Below are positions 17,058-24,914 of a stretch of 64,000 bases of DNA, one piece after another (position 1 is the first letter of the stretch; each line of letters opens with the position of its first letter). The DNA is from Oscillospiraceae bacterium (GTDB lineage: Bacteria; Bacillota; Clostridia; Oscillospirales; Ruminococcaceae). The DNA is taken from contig JAQUYD010000006.1 in assembly GCA_028692035.1 (NCBI GenBank), positions 55,557-119,556 on the forward strand. The letters run 5' to 3'. The translations under genes were made by a program, and so were the position numbers. Below the pieces are notes generated by a model. The model saw nothing but the letters and a program-made list of their open reading frames with translations, was not told the DNA's origin and searched no databases.

Positions 17058-17085
17058 ATTCAAGCGGTGCCGGTTTTTTATCTTT

Positions 17086-17928
17086 TTAAAGGGGTGCGCG
17101 AAGAAGGCCAGCGTGGGAGCGGGCATAATGAAACAAAAATTGCTGCGCGATCCCCCAATAGGGGGAAAAATGCTTAGGAAAGCCGTCCGGATAAAGTACC
17201 GCCAGCACCCGCTTCATCCAAACATCCATGGGAACGACCTGTGTCCGGTTGTAAGCGTACAACAACACGCAGTCGGCAACTTTGGGGCCGACGCCGCAGA
17301 TGCCGGTCAGCTTTTCCCGAGCGGCATCTGGGTCCATCTGGCCGATGGCCCTTAGATCGACAGCACCGCAGAGAACCTTTTGCGCGGCGTCTAAAAGATA
17401 CTTGGCCCGAAAGCCGCTGCGAAGGGGCGCCAAATCCTCCAGCGTACAGCGGGCCAGCTGTTCCGGACTGGGAAAAGAAGACATCCCGCCGGGCAGCGGT
17501 TCGCCTAAAAGAGCGCAAAGCCGTTCGATAATGCCCCGGATCCGGGGAATGTGATTGTTTTGGCTGATGATAAAAGAGCACAAGGTTTCCCAGGGTTCCT
17601 GCCGCAGCAATCGGATACCAGGGGCAAAATCCATGGCCTGGGCCAGAACCGGATCGGAGCGAAAATCCCGGCACAAGGCGGCGTAATCCACGTCCAGGCT
17701 AAAATAGGGAATCCAGAAATCCCGGATGCTCTGGCGGTCGGTATCGGTGAAGAGCAAAACGGAGCGCCGTTGACGGACGCGGCAGAAACGGCCTGCGGCA
17801 ACCCCTTCCCAAAATCCGTCGTCGCAAAGCCGCCAGCGAAAACACTGTCCGCAGTCCAAGGTGCGCGCCAAATCAAAATAAGAGACGCCTTGGAGAAGAA
17901 AGATTTCATTTTGTTCGATCATTCGCAT
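17086..17928 (-). CDS. 8-oxoguanine DNA glycosylase/AP lyase (OGG1 type)
   Basis: Base-excision repair enzyme removing oxidised guanine and nicking the abasic site. The 280 residues carry the OGG N-terminal domain (LDCGQCFRW at about 25-33), the WETLCSFIISQNNHI helix and the helix-hairpin-helix with the catalytic lysine in GVGPKVADC (K216). The catalytic Asp lies in VPMDVW (D235), 19 residues later, the same spacing as Lys249/Asp268 of human OGG1. It is a full-length, apparently active, eukaryote-like OGG found in many clostridia. The leftward transcript may begin with the hydrolase gene 28 nt upstream. Confidence 0.9.
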   Translation of the reverse strand: MRMIEQNEIFLLQGVSYFDLARTLDCGQCFRWRLCDDGFWEGVAAGRFCRVRQRRSVLLFTDTDRQSIRDFWIPYFSLDVDYAALCRDFRSDPVLAQAMDFAPGIRLLRQEPWETLCSFIISQNNHIPRIRGIIERLCALLGEPLPGGMSSFPSPEQLARCTLEDLAPLRSGFRAKYLLDAAQKVLCGAVDLRAIGQMDPDAAREKLTGICGVGPKVADCVLLYAYNRTQVVPMDVWMKRVLAVLYPDGFPKHFSPYWGIAQQFLFHYARSHAGLLRAPL

Positions 17929-17956
17929 AAAAAACCTCGGTTTCGTTTACAATTGT

Positions 17957-18676
17957 CTATAGGGCAGGGGCGCTTTCCATCGTTTCTTTCAACCAACTGC
18001 AAAACGCCTGCAACTGCGCCGGCGTGTGGAAATAATGCTCCGCCTCGGGGATGATCTTCAGTGCACAGGAAAAGCGCTGTGCGAACCGGAGAATGGTATC
18101 TTTTTCGCAAAGGGCATCCCGCCCGCCGTACAGGAGAAAGGTTTGGGGCTTCCAACCAGCAACAGGATGGGCCGTGACATAGCAGTAGTAATCCCAGGAT
18201 AAAGCCTGCCCGGCGGGCGTGGGGATGGTTTGTTCCCGCTGCAGCCGTTCGGCAGAGACCTGGAACGCCGCCATCATGTTTTCGATCAGCCTTTGCATAT
18301 CGACAACCGGGGAGAGGAACCAAGCTTGCTCCAGGGGCTGCTTGGCGTAAGCCAGCAGGCAAAAATACGCGCCGATGCTATTGGCAAACAGGCTGATATG
18401 CGCCCATTTTTCTTGGGCGTAGTCCATCATTGCCCGTAAATCCCTTACACAGGGCTCGGCTGTGCAAGGAGTGGGCTCGCTTTTCCGCTCCCCATGTTCC
18501 GGCAAATCAAAGCTCAAAACCTGGTAGCCATGTTCTGCCGCGATCCCGGCCAGAAGCGCAATGGGTGTATCCGTTTTAGAGGACTGGCTGCCGTGGACCG
18601 CAAGGATGACCCGGCTGCAGGGCGGTCCCCACAAAACCGCCGGAATGCCTGAGATTTTAAAAACGCGTTGATCCAT
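17957..18676 (-). CDS. alpha/beta hydrolase
   Basis: Serine hydrolase of 239 residues. The nucleophile elbow reads FANSIGAYF (A-N-S-I-G rather than G-x-S-x-G); Asp in GGRDALC and His in AEHYFHTP complete a plausible triad, and HGSQSSKTD forms the oxyanion loop. This resembles small peptidase- or esterase-like hydrolases. The frame is open to 18757, but ATG 18676 has a G-rich Shine-Dalgarno and begins the conserved part. The variant elbow does not rule out activity. Substrate unknown. Confidence 0.8.
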   Translation of the reverse strand: MDQRVFKISGIPAVLWGPPCSRVILAVHGSQSSKTDTPIALLAGIAAEHGYQVLSFDLPEHGERKSEPTPCTAEPCVRDLRAMMDYAQEKWAHISLFANSIGAYFCLLAYAKQPLEQAWFLSPVVDMQRLIENMMAAFQVSAERLQREQTIPTPAGQALSWDYYCYVTAHPVAGWKPQTFLLYGGRDALCEKDTILRFAQRFSCALKIIPEAEHYFHTPAQLQAFCSWLKETMESAPAL

Positions 18677-18826
18677 ACTGATCGCCCCCCGCTGCATGCG
18701 TATTAGGATTTTATTATAGCACCTTTGGCGAGGATATGGTATACTGATATTCATCAATAAACAAATACGATTCCAGACGGGCTTTTGATACTGGAAATAG
18801 AATGCTGTTGAACGAGAGGGCGTTTT

Positions 18827-19519
18827 ATGATGAAAGATTCCATCTATACCATTCCACTCAGCGAAGTGTTCGAGCCGAAGGAAGGCTGTCCGATCTGCCG
18901 TTTGCGCAACATCCTAGAGGATCGGTGCCTAGATTACATCATGGGCGCTGCAATGATGGAGCCGGATATTCGGATCGAAACGAATCAGGCGGGTTTTTGC
19001 TTTGACCATTTTCAACGGATGCTGAAGGCAAAAAACCGTTTGTCCTTGGCTCTGATGTTGGAAAGCCATCTGGCGCATGTGGCGGAAAACGGCCTGCCTG
19101 CCCCGCAAGCAAAGAGTGGCCTTTTCAAAAAGGCCGGCGGCGTTGAGAAAAAAAGAAGCTGCTTTGTCTGCAGCGAAGTGGACCGGGTATTGGACCAGAT
19201 GCTGCACACGCTGCTGCATCTATGGGAAAAAGAAGAGAGCTTTCGCGCCCTGTACGGGCAGCAGCCGGTGATCTGTCTGGAGCATTGCCGGCAGCTGACC
19301 GTGCTGGCCGCCGCCGAAATGGGAAAAAAAGCGGCTCCTTTTATCGAAGAAACCCGACGGATCACCCAAGGCTACCTAAGCGCATTACAGGCGGATGTAA
19401 CCCATTTTTGCCGCATGTACGATTACCGCAGCAAGGGGCAGGACTGGGGGAACAGCCGGGATTCCATTGAGCGGGCCGTTTGGTTTTTAACCACCAGAAA
19501 GCCGGATGAGGAAAAATAG
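18827..19519 (+). CDS. DUF6062 family protein, cysteine-rich
   Basis: Protein of 230 residues with two metal-binding-like knuckles: CPIC (about residues 21-24) with C-x-x-H (CFDHF), and CFVC (about 109-112) with CLEHC. The rest is helical. The family is frequent in clostridia and has no established role; paired Cys/His sites suggest zinc-stabilised or redox-active structure. GAGAGGG lies 6-9 nt before two adjacent ATGs (18827, 18830), so the exact start is uncertain by one residue. It is flanked by a terminator and stands alone. Confidence 0.8.
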   Translation: MMKDSIYTIPLSEVFEPKEGCPICRLRNILEDRCLDYIMGAAMMEPDIRIETNQAGFCFDHFQRMLKAKNRLSLALMLESHLAHVAENGLPAPQAKSGLFKKAGGVEKKRSCFVCSEVDRVLDQMLHTLLHLWEKEESFRALYGQQPVICLEHCRQLTVLAAAEMGKKAAPFIEETRRITQGYLSALQADVTHFCRMYDYRSKGQDWGNSRDSIERAVWFLTTRKPDEEK

Positions 19520-19570
19520 GATAAAATAAAACGCACCGCATGAGGTCATGGGGTGCGTTTTATTTTATCC
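19519..19570 (+). terminator. long-stem terminator
   Basis: Twenty-five-bp arms (19519-19543 and 19546-19570) with one mismatch, core ACGCACC/GGTGCGT, flanked by A/T-rich ends. Confidence 0.8.
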
Positions 19571-19999
19571 AGGCTTTAGGGAAAGTCAAGACCGTCCATC
19601 GCAAAATTTTGAAGATAAGACGTATGATAACCATTTGTAATTTGTGAAAACAGGAAATTCTCCGATATGCCTTTGAAAGCTGGACAAGAAGCGGTTTAAA
19701 CGGGTTTTACAAAAAATTGCAAGATTACCTAAAAAACCCGACTATTTTGTCAAGTGGAAAACAAAACTTTGTAAAATATTTTTAAAGTAGCAAAGATAAG
19801 GGGAAAACAGCCCTCTTTTCCACGCTTTCCACAGGGTTTTCAACCGAAATGGCCATGAAAAGGGGAGATTACTGTTAGTATATTTGTTGAAAAGGTGGAA
19901 AAAGCGGGCGATCAGGAATTTTACCCAAAGTTTCTGCATAGTTTTGAGCACCATGTCAAAAATATTCCAAGGAGCAGAACACAAGGGAGGAATTTGGCG
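19571..19999. other. AT-rich intergenic region, no gene seen
   Basis: About 430 nt with no supported ORF. It holds several TTTTCCAC/CTTTCCACA strings (near 19818-19840) that only loosely resemble DnaA boxes, and a Shine-Dalgarno at its right end for the small gene at 20000. No promoter of good quality was found; the length and AT-richness leave room for a regulatory RNA, but none is recognised. Confidence 0.4.
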
Positions 20000-20266
20000 A
20001 TGGTGCGTGGCGTGCACAAAAAGATCATCGAGGTAGCAGATACGCAGAACGAGTTTTTTGAACGGGCAATTCTGATTGTAAAAGAAGGGTTCCGGGACGA
20101 AGATCCGGAGCGCTTGCGGCAAAAAGCGGGAGATTATGTTTCCCATATGGGAAACGTTGCGCTAGCCAGGCGGAAAAAGGCACGCTTTTTGCGCAACGCA
20201 GGAAAGGTACTGGTGGGTGTAATGGCAGGCGTGGCGCTGGTGCTGTTGGCGCTGTTTTGGATTTGA
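20000..20266 (+). CDS. small C-terminally anchored membrane protein, 88 aa
   Basis: ATG 20000 follows GGGAGG by 9 nt. The first 65 residues are charged and helical (MVRGVHKKIIEVADTQNEFF...), and the last 20 form one membrane segment (VLVGVMAGVALVLLALFWI) ending almost at the stop, so the protein is tail-anchored with its bulk in the cytoplasm. Coding quality is good despite its size. Function not recognised. It lies upstream of rlmB, but the extended -10 promoter between them suggests separate expression. Confidence 0.7.
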   Translation: MVRGVHKKIIEVADTQNEFFERAILIVKEGFRDEDPERLRQKAGDYVSHMGNVALARRKKARFLRNAGKVLVGVMAGVALVLLALFWI

Positions 20267-20311
20267 TTTTGCAAAAGATATGGCAAGGTGCTTTTTTCTG
20301 CGTACATTTTA

Positions 20312-20320
20312 TGATATAAT
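20312..20320 (+). promoter_or_regulatory. extended -10 promoter for rlmB
   Basis: TG-A-TATAAT (20312-20320), a consensus extended -10 with only a T-tract at the -35 position. It lies about 115 nt before rlmB. Confidence 0.45.
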
Positions 20321-20435
20321 ATGACAAATATTGCGGCTTTTTTACCCGCACAGCGCTGGCTTACAAAAAGAGATTTGCCTGGCGCCGCGGAAAAGGGCAA
20401 AATTGGCGCATTGACAGTTGGAGGGGTTGAAAATC

Positions 20436-21203
20436 ATGTCGGAGCAGACGCAGGAAAAAGACAACCAGTTGATTTTCGGTAGAAATGCTGTGCTGGAAGC
20501 GATCAAGGCGGGCACAGCCGTGGATAAACTTTATGTGGCGCCGGTGGAGCAGAAGGGAAGCATTGGGAAAATTATTTCCCTGGCAAAGGCAGCGGGCATT
20601 CCGGTCAAGGACGTGACCAGTCAGAAGCTGGACGCAATGACCGGCAATCAGGCTCACCAGGGGGTTGCGGCAACCCTTGCGGCGGCAGCTTATGCCACGA
20701 TGGAAGAAGTCTGGCAAACGGTCCGACAAAAGGATGAAAAGCTTTTTTTGATTATCGCAGACGAAATCGAGGACCCGCACAACCTGGGCGCGCTGATCCG
20801 CACGGCAGAGTGCTGCGGCGCGCATGGGATCGTTGTGCCAAAACGGCGCAGCGCTGGCCTGTCTCCGACGGTATACAAAAGTTCGGCTGGGGCAGTGAGC
20901 CATCTGCCGGTGGTGCGGGTGGCGAACATCGGATCCTTCATCGATGAGCTAAAACAAGAGGGGGTCTGGTTTTATTGTGCCGATATGGACGGCCAGACAT
21001 GGTGTCAAACTGATTTCGGCGGCCACGTGGCCTTGGTAGTTGGGTCAGAGGGCAACGGTGTGGGACGTTTGGTCAAAGAAAAATGCGATTTTACCGTTTC
21101 GTTGCCGCTGCTTGGAAAGATCGGTTCTTTGAATGCTTCGGTGGCAGGCGGCGTACTGATGTATGAGATCGCCCGGCAGCGGCTTGCAATCAAAGCGCGG
21201 TAG
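20436..21203 (+). CDS. rlmB: 23S rRNA (guanosine-2'-O)-methyltransferase, SpoU/TrmH family
   Basis: SPOUT methyltransferase acting on 23S rRNA (G2251 in E. coli). The 255 residues show the substrate-binding N domain (FGRNAVLEAI), then the three SPOUT motifs: DPHNLGALIRTAE, VVGSEGNGV and SLNASVAGGVLMYE, the last two forming the trefoil knot that binds SAM. ATG 20436 is chosen over TTG 20418 because GGAGGGG sits 9 nt before it. It is followed after 16 nt by the ATPase-like gene, so the two are probably co-transcribed. Confidence 0.93.
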   Translation: MSEQTQEKDNQLIFGRNAVLEAIKAGTAVDKLYVAPVEQKGSIGKIISLAKAAGIPVKDVTSQKLDAMTGNQAHQGVAATLAAAAYATMEEVWQTVRQKDEKLFLIIADEIEDPHNLGALIRTAECCGAHGIVVPKRRSAGLSPTVYKSSAGAVSHLPVVRVANIGSFIDELKQEGVWFYCADMDGQTWCQTDFGGHVALVVGSEGNGVGRLVKEKCDFTVSLPLLGKIGSLNASVAGGVLMYEIARQRLAIKAR

Positions 21204-21219
21204 GAAAGGAGGAGCCAAT

Positions 21220-23616
21220 ATGCCCAATTCATATGATGTAGACGATATCCTGGAAGAGATCAAACGCAAAAAAAGCGAAAAGTCCACACTGGGGCAGGGG
21301 GCGCGGCAGGCGACGCCAACTGCCTGGGACCGGGTGGAAATGCCTCCAGCGGAAAAAGTGCCATTACAGGAACCGCAGCAGCCTTCCTCCTTGGATGGCT
21401 TGGCAGACTTTTTTGGCAGCAACGCCAAATTTGATATTGGTGTACGGGATAAAAAAGTGTCCGGGGCACCATCTTCCCGGCGTGGCCAGGATACGCCCGA
21501 AAAACCGGCGCGCCGGCCGGAGCATGCATTCGTACCGGAGGAGCCCAAGGCGAAACGGGACGTAGCCGCTGCGGCAGAAGAAACGGCTTATCCCGCTGTT
21601 GACTTAAACCTGGATCGCTGGCAGGCAGACGAGGAGCCGGAGCCATCCCGCCAAAAGGGGATGGAAAAGACCCAGATGAACATTCCGTTGTCGACCGTCC
21701 GTGAACCAGAACAGGCGGCGGCCGAAGAGGATCTTGCCAAAACGCAGAGCATCCCGGCGCCGAGGGCGGCGGAGCATTTTGATTTTGAAGACCTGCAACG
21801 TTCTTTGCGCGAGCAAGAGGACGGTTTTGAACCGGAACCCTTTTTCGATCCTGTCGAGCGGGGAGAAGAAGAGGACGAGGAGGATATTGACGATTTTCGC
21901 ACGCCGGCGGATATTGCGCCTATCCGGCACGATTTGCAGTCTGCGCTGTTTTCTCTCAGCGTTCGGTTGGCGGTGGTGGCGGTGCTGTTCGCGGGAAGCC
22001 TTTATCTGGCGCTGGCGCAGTTGGCTGGGGCGCCGCTGCCGCCTTTTATGGATCTGGAAAGCCAGCCCCAGCTCTACATGATTGTAAACTTGGCGTTGGT
22101 GATTATAGCAGCGTTGACTTGCAACACCACAGTGGGAGGCGGCCTTGCGTCGCTGCTGACGCTGCACGCCGACAGCGATTCTCTGGCGGCGTTGGCAGTC
22201 ATTTCCACAATTGGGCAGGGCGTTGCGGTGGCGGCATTCCCGCAAAAGTTGCAGGAACAGTCATTGGGCCTTTTCTTTGTGGCTGCGATTTTGGGCCTGT
22301 TTTGTAACGTATGGGGCAAACGGACCATCATTTCCCGTATTGAGGGGAATTTTCGGATCGTCTCTTCCGAGCGGCCGAAGAAAGCGGTGCTGTTTTTAAA
22401 GAATAAGGAGCTGGCCCGGGAACTCAGCCGCGGGATGGATCTCAACCCACCCAATTTGGTTTACGCCAGCAAAACAGGGTTTTTGACGCGCTTTTTGGAA
22501 CAATCCTATGAGCCGGACAACAGCGAGGGGTTGTTCCGGGTGATCGCGCCAGTGGTTACCCTATGCAGTTTGATCGTCGGCGGCGCCAGCTACTATCTGA
22601 CCAGGGACATTTTTACGGCTTTGACGGCGTTTAGCGCCGTGGTGTGCGTGGCGTCCCCGATTACAGCGACGCTTTATGCCAATTACCCGCTGCTGCGCGC
22701 CCAGAAAGCGCTGTCCAAAGAGGGGGCGCAGCTGACCGGATTTGAGGCGGTGGACACGTTTAGTATGGTCAATGGCGTGACGGTGGACGCCAGCGAGCTG
22801 TTCCCCAGCGATAATGTCCTGCTGCATAATATCAAAATGTTTGAAAAGCGGCGGATTGACGAGGCAATTCTGGATGCATCCAGCGCTTTGTGTTCCTTTG
22901 ACGGGACCATTAAAAGCGTGTTCATGAAGATCATCCAGGGGAAAATGGAGATGCTGAAAAAAGTTGAGAACCTGGTTTATGAAGAGGGAATGGGCCTGTC
23001 CGCCTGGGTGGACGGCAAGCGGGTGCTCATCGGAAACAGCGCTTTGATGCGCCACCACGAAATCTATACCCCTTCCGCCGACTACGAGGCAAAGTACCGG
23101 GTGGGCGGACGGGATTTGATTTATCTTTCCAATTCGGGGGAACTGACTGCCATGTTTGTGGTCAGTTACCAGCCGGATCCCCAAATTGCGCAGGCGTTGT
23201 ATGCATTGGAGAGAAAAGGGATCGGGCTGATCGTCCGGTCTACAGATCCTAACCTGACGGAGGAGAAAATCGCGCAGGTGTATGATCTGCCGGGGGAGAT
23301 GGTTCATGTCATTCCGGCTAAACTACACAGTGATTTCGATATTATGACCGGCCGGAAGGATACGGCCCCTGCGGGTTTGTCCTTCACGGGGAGCGTTGTG
23401 TCCTTGTTTCACGGCGTGACCGCATCTGTTTCGATCAAAAGTGCCATCGGCTTGGGGACGGTGATGCAGATCGTGGGGATTTTGCTGGGCTACGGGATCA
23501 TGACCGTGTTCGCCTTGCTGGGCGGGATGCAGAACGTCAACGGGCTGGCGGTTATTGCTTTTCAGCTTTTGTGGGGGGGCGGCACAATGCTGTTCTCTAA
23601 CCTGCGGAAGATATAG
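21220..23616 (+). CDS. degenerate P1B-type-ATPase-like membrane protein
   Basis: Protein of 798 residues, AAGGAGG just before ATG 21220. Residues 1-230 are acidic, Pro/Glu-rich and probably disordered, opening with DVDDILEEIKRKK. The rest follows the heavy-metal P-type ATPase plan: helices from about 240, a CPx-like segment CVASP (C476-P480), then RAQKALSKEGAQLTGFE where the real enzymes have the stretch leading to DKTGT. Only D512 of that motif survives (DTFSMVNG). The N-domain signature GMG (590-592) with VDGKRVLIGN is kept. TGD is replaced by STD (D676), and the GDGxND hinge is missing. ATP-driven transport is therefore unlikely; a regulatory or scaffold role is inferred. It follows rlmB in one transcript. 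Confidence 0.75.
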   Translation: MPNSYDVDDILEEIKRKKSEKSTLGQGARQATPTAWDRVEMPPAEKVPLQEPQQPSSLDGLADFFGSNAKFDIGVRDKKVSGAPSSRRGQDTPEKPARRPEHAFVPEEPKAKRDVAAAAEETAYPAVDLNLDRWQADEEPEPSRQKGMEKTQMNIPLSTVREPEQAAAEEDLAKTQSIPAPRAAEHFDFEDLQRSLREQEDGFEPEPFFDPVERGEEEDEEDIDDFRTPADIAPIRHDLQSALFSLSVRLAVVAVLFAGSLYLALAQLAGAPLPPFMDLESQPQLYMIVNLALVIIAALTCNTTVGGGLASLLTLHADSDSLAALAVISTIGQGVAVAAFPQKLQEQSLGLFFVAAILGLFCNVWGKRTIISRIEGNFRIVSSERPKKAVLFLKNKELARELSRGMDLNPPNLVYASKTGFLTRFLEQSYEPDNSEGLFRVIAPVVTLCSLIVGGASYYLTRDIFTALTAFSAVVCVASPITATLYANYPLLRAQKALSKEGAQLTGFEAVDTFSMVNGVTVDASELFPSDNVLLHNIKMFEKRRIDEAILDASSALCSFDGTIKSVFMKIIQGKMEMLKKVENLVYEEGMGLSAWVDGKRVLIGNSALMRHHEIYTPSADYEAKYRVGGRDLIYLSNSGELTAMFVVSYQPDPQIAQALYALERKGIGLIVRSTDPNLTEEKIAQVYDLPGEMVHVIPAKLHSDFDIMTGRKDTAPAGLSFTGSVVSLFHGVTASVSIKSAIGLGTVMQIVGILLGYGIMTVFALLGGMQNVNGLAVIAFQLLWGGGTMLFSNLRKI

Positions 23617-23621
23617 CGGGC

Positions 23622-23667
23622 TTTCATTAAAAAGGCACCCGGTTAGCCGGGTGCCTTTTTAATGAAA
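23622..23667 (+). terminator. terminator after the ATPase-like gene
   Basis: Twenty-one-bp perfect arms (23622-23642 and 23647-23667), core GGCACCCGG, TTAG loop; T-run within the 3' arm. Confidence 0.9.
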
Positions 23668-23685
23668 TAAAATGTTTGAAAAAGG

Positions 23686-23714
23686 TTGACTTTTCCAGCA
23701 TATTTCTCTATGAT
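23686..23714 (+). promoter_or_regulatory. sigma-A promoter of the chromate transporter operon
   Basis: TTGACT (23686-23691), 17-nt spacer, TATGAT (23709-23714). Start point expected near 23721, just before a palindrome. Confidence 0.65.
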
Positions 23715-23726
23715 ATCGGTGGGATG

Positions 23727-23752
23727 AATATGAATTAGCTATAATTCATATT
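23727..23752. promoter_or_regulatory. palindrome in the chr leader, possible LysR operator
   Basis: AATATGAATTA (23727-23737), GCTA, TAATTCATATT (23742-23752): 11-bp perfect arms containing the T-N11-A form of LysR-type sites. Placed at about +7 to +32, it suits repression or RNA folding by the operon's own regulator; inference only. Confidence 0.5.
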
Positions 23753-23792
23753 GAAATCATACGAAAAAACAATGGATAGGAAGGCTTTTAAG

Positions 23793-24338
23793 ATGAGAGA
23801 GCTATTGGATCTGTTCTGGACCTTTGCCAGGATCGGGGGGCTGACTTTCGGCGGCGGGTACGCGATGCTGCCGATTTTGCAGCGGGAAGTGGTGGAAAAA
23901 CGCAAGTGGGTCAGCGATGAGGAACTGATGGATTATTACGCCATCGGCCAATGCACACCGGGCATTATTGCGGTGAACACGGCGACCTTTGTAGGGCAAA
24001 AGACCAAAGGGGTCATCGGCGGGATCGTGGCGACGCTGGGGGTTGTATTTCCATCGCTGGTGATTATCACCGTCATCGCCGCATTCATCCAAAATTTTGC
24101 GGACCTTGCGGTGGTGAAAAACGCGTTTGCGGGCATCCGTGTCTGCGTTTGTGTGCTGATTCTCAACGCGGTGCTGAAGCTTTTGAAGGGCTCGGTGGTT
24201 GATAAAGCGACGCTGGTGATCTACGCGGTGGTATCGGTCGGTTCGATCCTGACCAGCGTATCTCCCATCCTGTTTGTTTTGCTGGCCGGCGCGGCTGGGA
24301 TTCTTTTGCAAAGGTGGAAGGGGGCTGCTGCGAAATGA
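23793..24338 (+). CDS. chrA: chromate transporter subunit (short CHR domain)
   Basis: Short-chain CHR protein of 181 residues with six hydrophobic helices and the CHR signature FARIGGLTFGGGYAMLPILQRE at its N terminus, plus the IGQCTPGIIAVNTATFVG segment. Short CHR proteins work in pairs as oppositely oriented halves of the transporter; the second half follows with an ATGA overlap. GGAAGG lies 8 nt before ATG 23793, preferred over upstream starts at 23751 and 23772. Despite the name, the physiological anion in clostridia is uncertain. Confidence 0.88.
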   Translation: MRELLDLFWTFARIGGLTFGGGYAMLPILQREVVEKRKWVSDEELMDYYAIGQCTPGIIAVNTATFVGQKTKGVIGGIVATLGVVFPSLVIITVIAAFIQNFADLAVVKNAFAGIRVCVCVLILNAVLKLLKGSVVDKATLVIYAVVSVGSILTSVSPILFVLLAGAAGILLQRWKGAAAK

Positions 24339-24910
24339 TCTATCTGCGTTTGTTTTATGAATTTTTTAAAGCGGGGTTGTTTTCCATTGGTGGCGGGCTG
24401 GCCACCCTTCCATTTTTATATAACATTTCCGATTCTACCGGCTGGTTTACTCACGGGCAGCTGGCGGATATGGTTGCGATTTCCGAATCCACCCCGGGCC
24501 CGATCGGCGTGAACATGGCTACCTATGTGGGATTTACCAGCGGCGGCGTCTTGGGGGCGGTGGTCGCCACCATCGGGCTGATCACCCCTTCGATCGTGAT
24601 TATTTTGATCATCGCAGGTTTTTTAAAGGCGTTCCGGGATAACAAATATGTCAAAGGCGCTTTCTATGGCCTGCGCCCTGCCTCCACCGGCCTGATCACC
24701 GCCGCCGGATTCTCGGTGGTTATGATCGCTCTGGTGCAGCCGGATCTGTTCCGGCAGACTGGCGTTGTCTGGGATCTGTTTAACTGGAAGGGCTTATTGC
24801 TGGCGGCGGCGATTTTTGCCATGACCCGGGTGTTCAAAAAGTTGCATCCGGCGGTTTTTATTGGCGCGTCCGCTGTGGTAGGGATTCTATTCGGCTTTGC
24901 CGGGGTATAA
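24335..24910 (+). CDS. chrA: chromate transporter subunit, second half
   Basis: The partner CHR protein, 191 residues. ATG 24335 overlaps the TGA of the first subunit (ATGA), giving translational coupling and probably a 1:1 ratio. It carries FFKAGLFSIGGGLATLPFLY and SESTPGPIGVNMATYVG, the same two blocks as its partner with different spacing. The two subunits are expected to form an antiparallel heterodimer in the membrane. Confidence 0.88.
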   Translation: MIYLRLFYEFFKAGLFSIGGGLATLPFLYNISDSTGWFTHGQLADMVAISESTPGPIGVNMATYVGFTSGGVLGAVVATIGLITPSIVIILIIAGFLKAFRDNKYVKGAFYGLRPASTGLITAAGFSVVMIALVQPDLFRQTGVVWDLFNWKGLLLAAAIFAMTRVFKKLHPAVFIGASAVVGILFGFAGV

Positions 24911-24914
24911 GGAT

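Noticed and set aside
19815..19850. Cluster of TTTTCCAC/CTTTCCACA strings resembling DnaA boxes
   Set aside because: None matches TTATCCACA fully and no dnaA, dnaN or other origin genes are near.
19742..20146. A 134-codon frame on the minus strand
   Set aside because: It runs antisense through the small tail-anchored gene and the AT-rich gap, has no ribosome binding site and an untypical Phe/Leu-rich composition.
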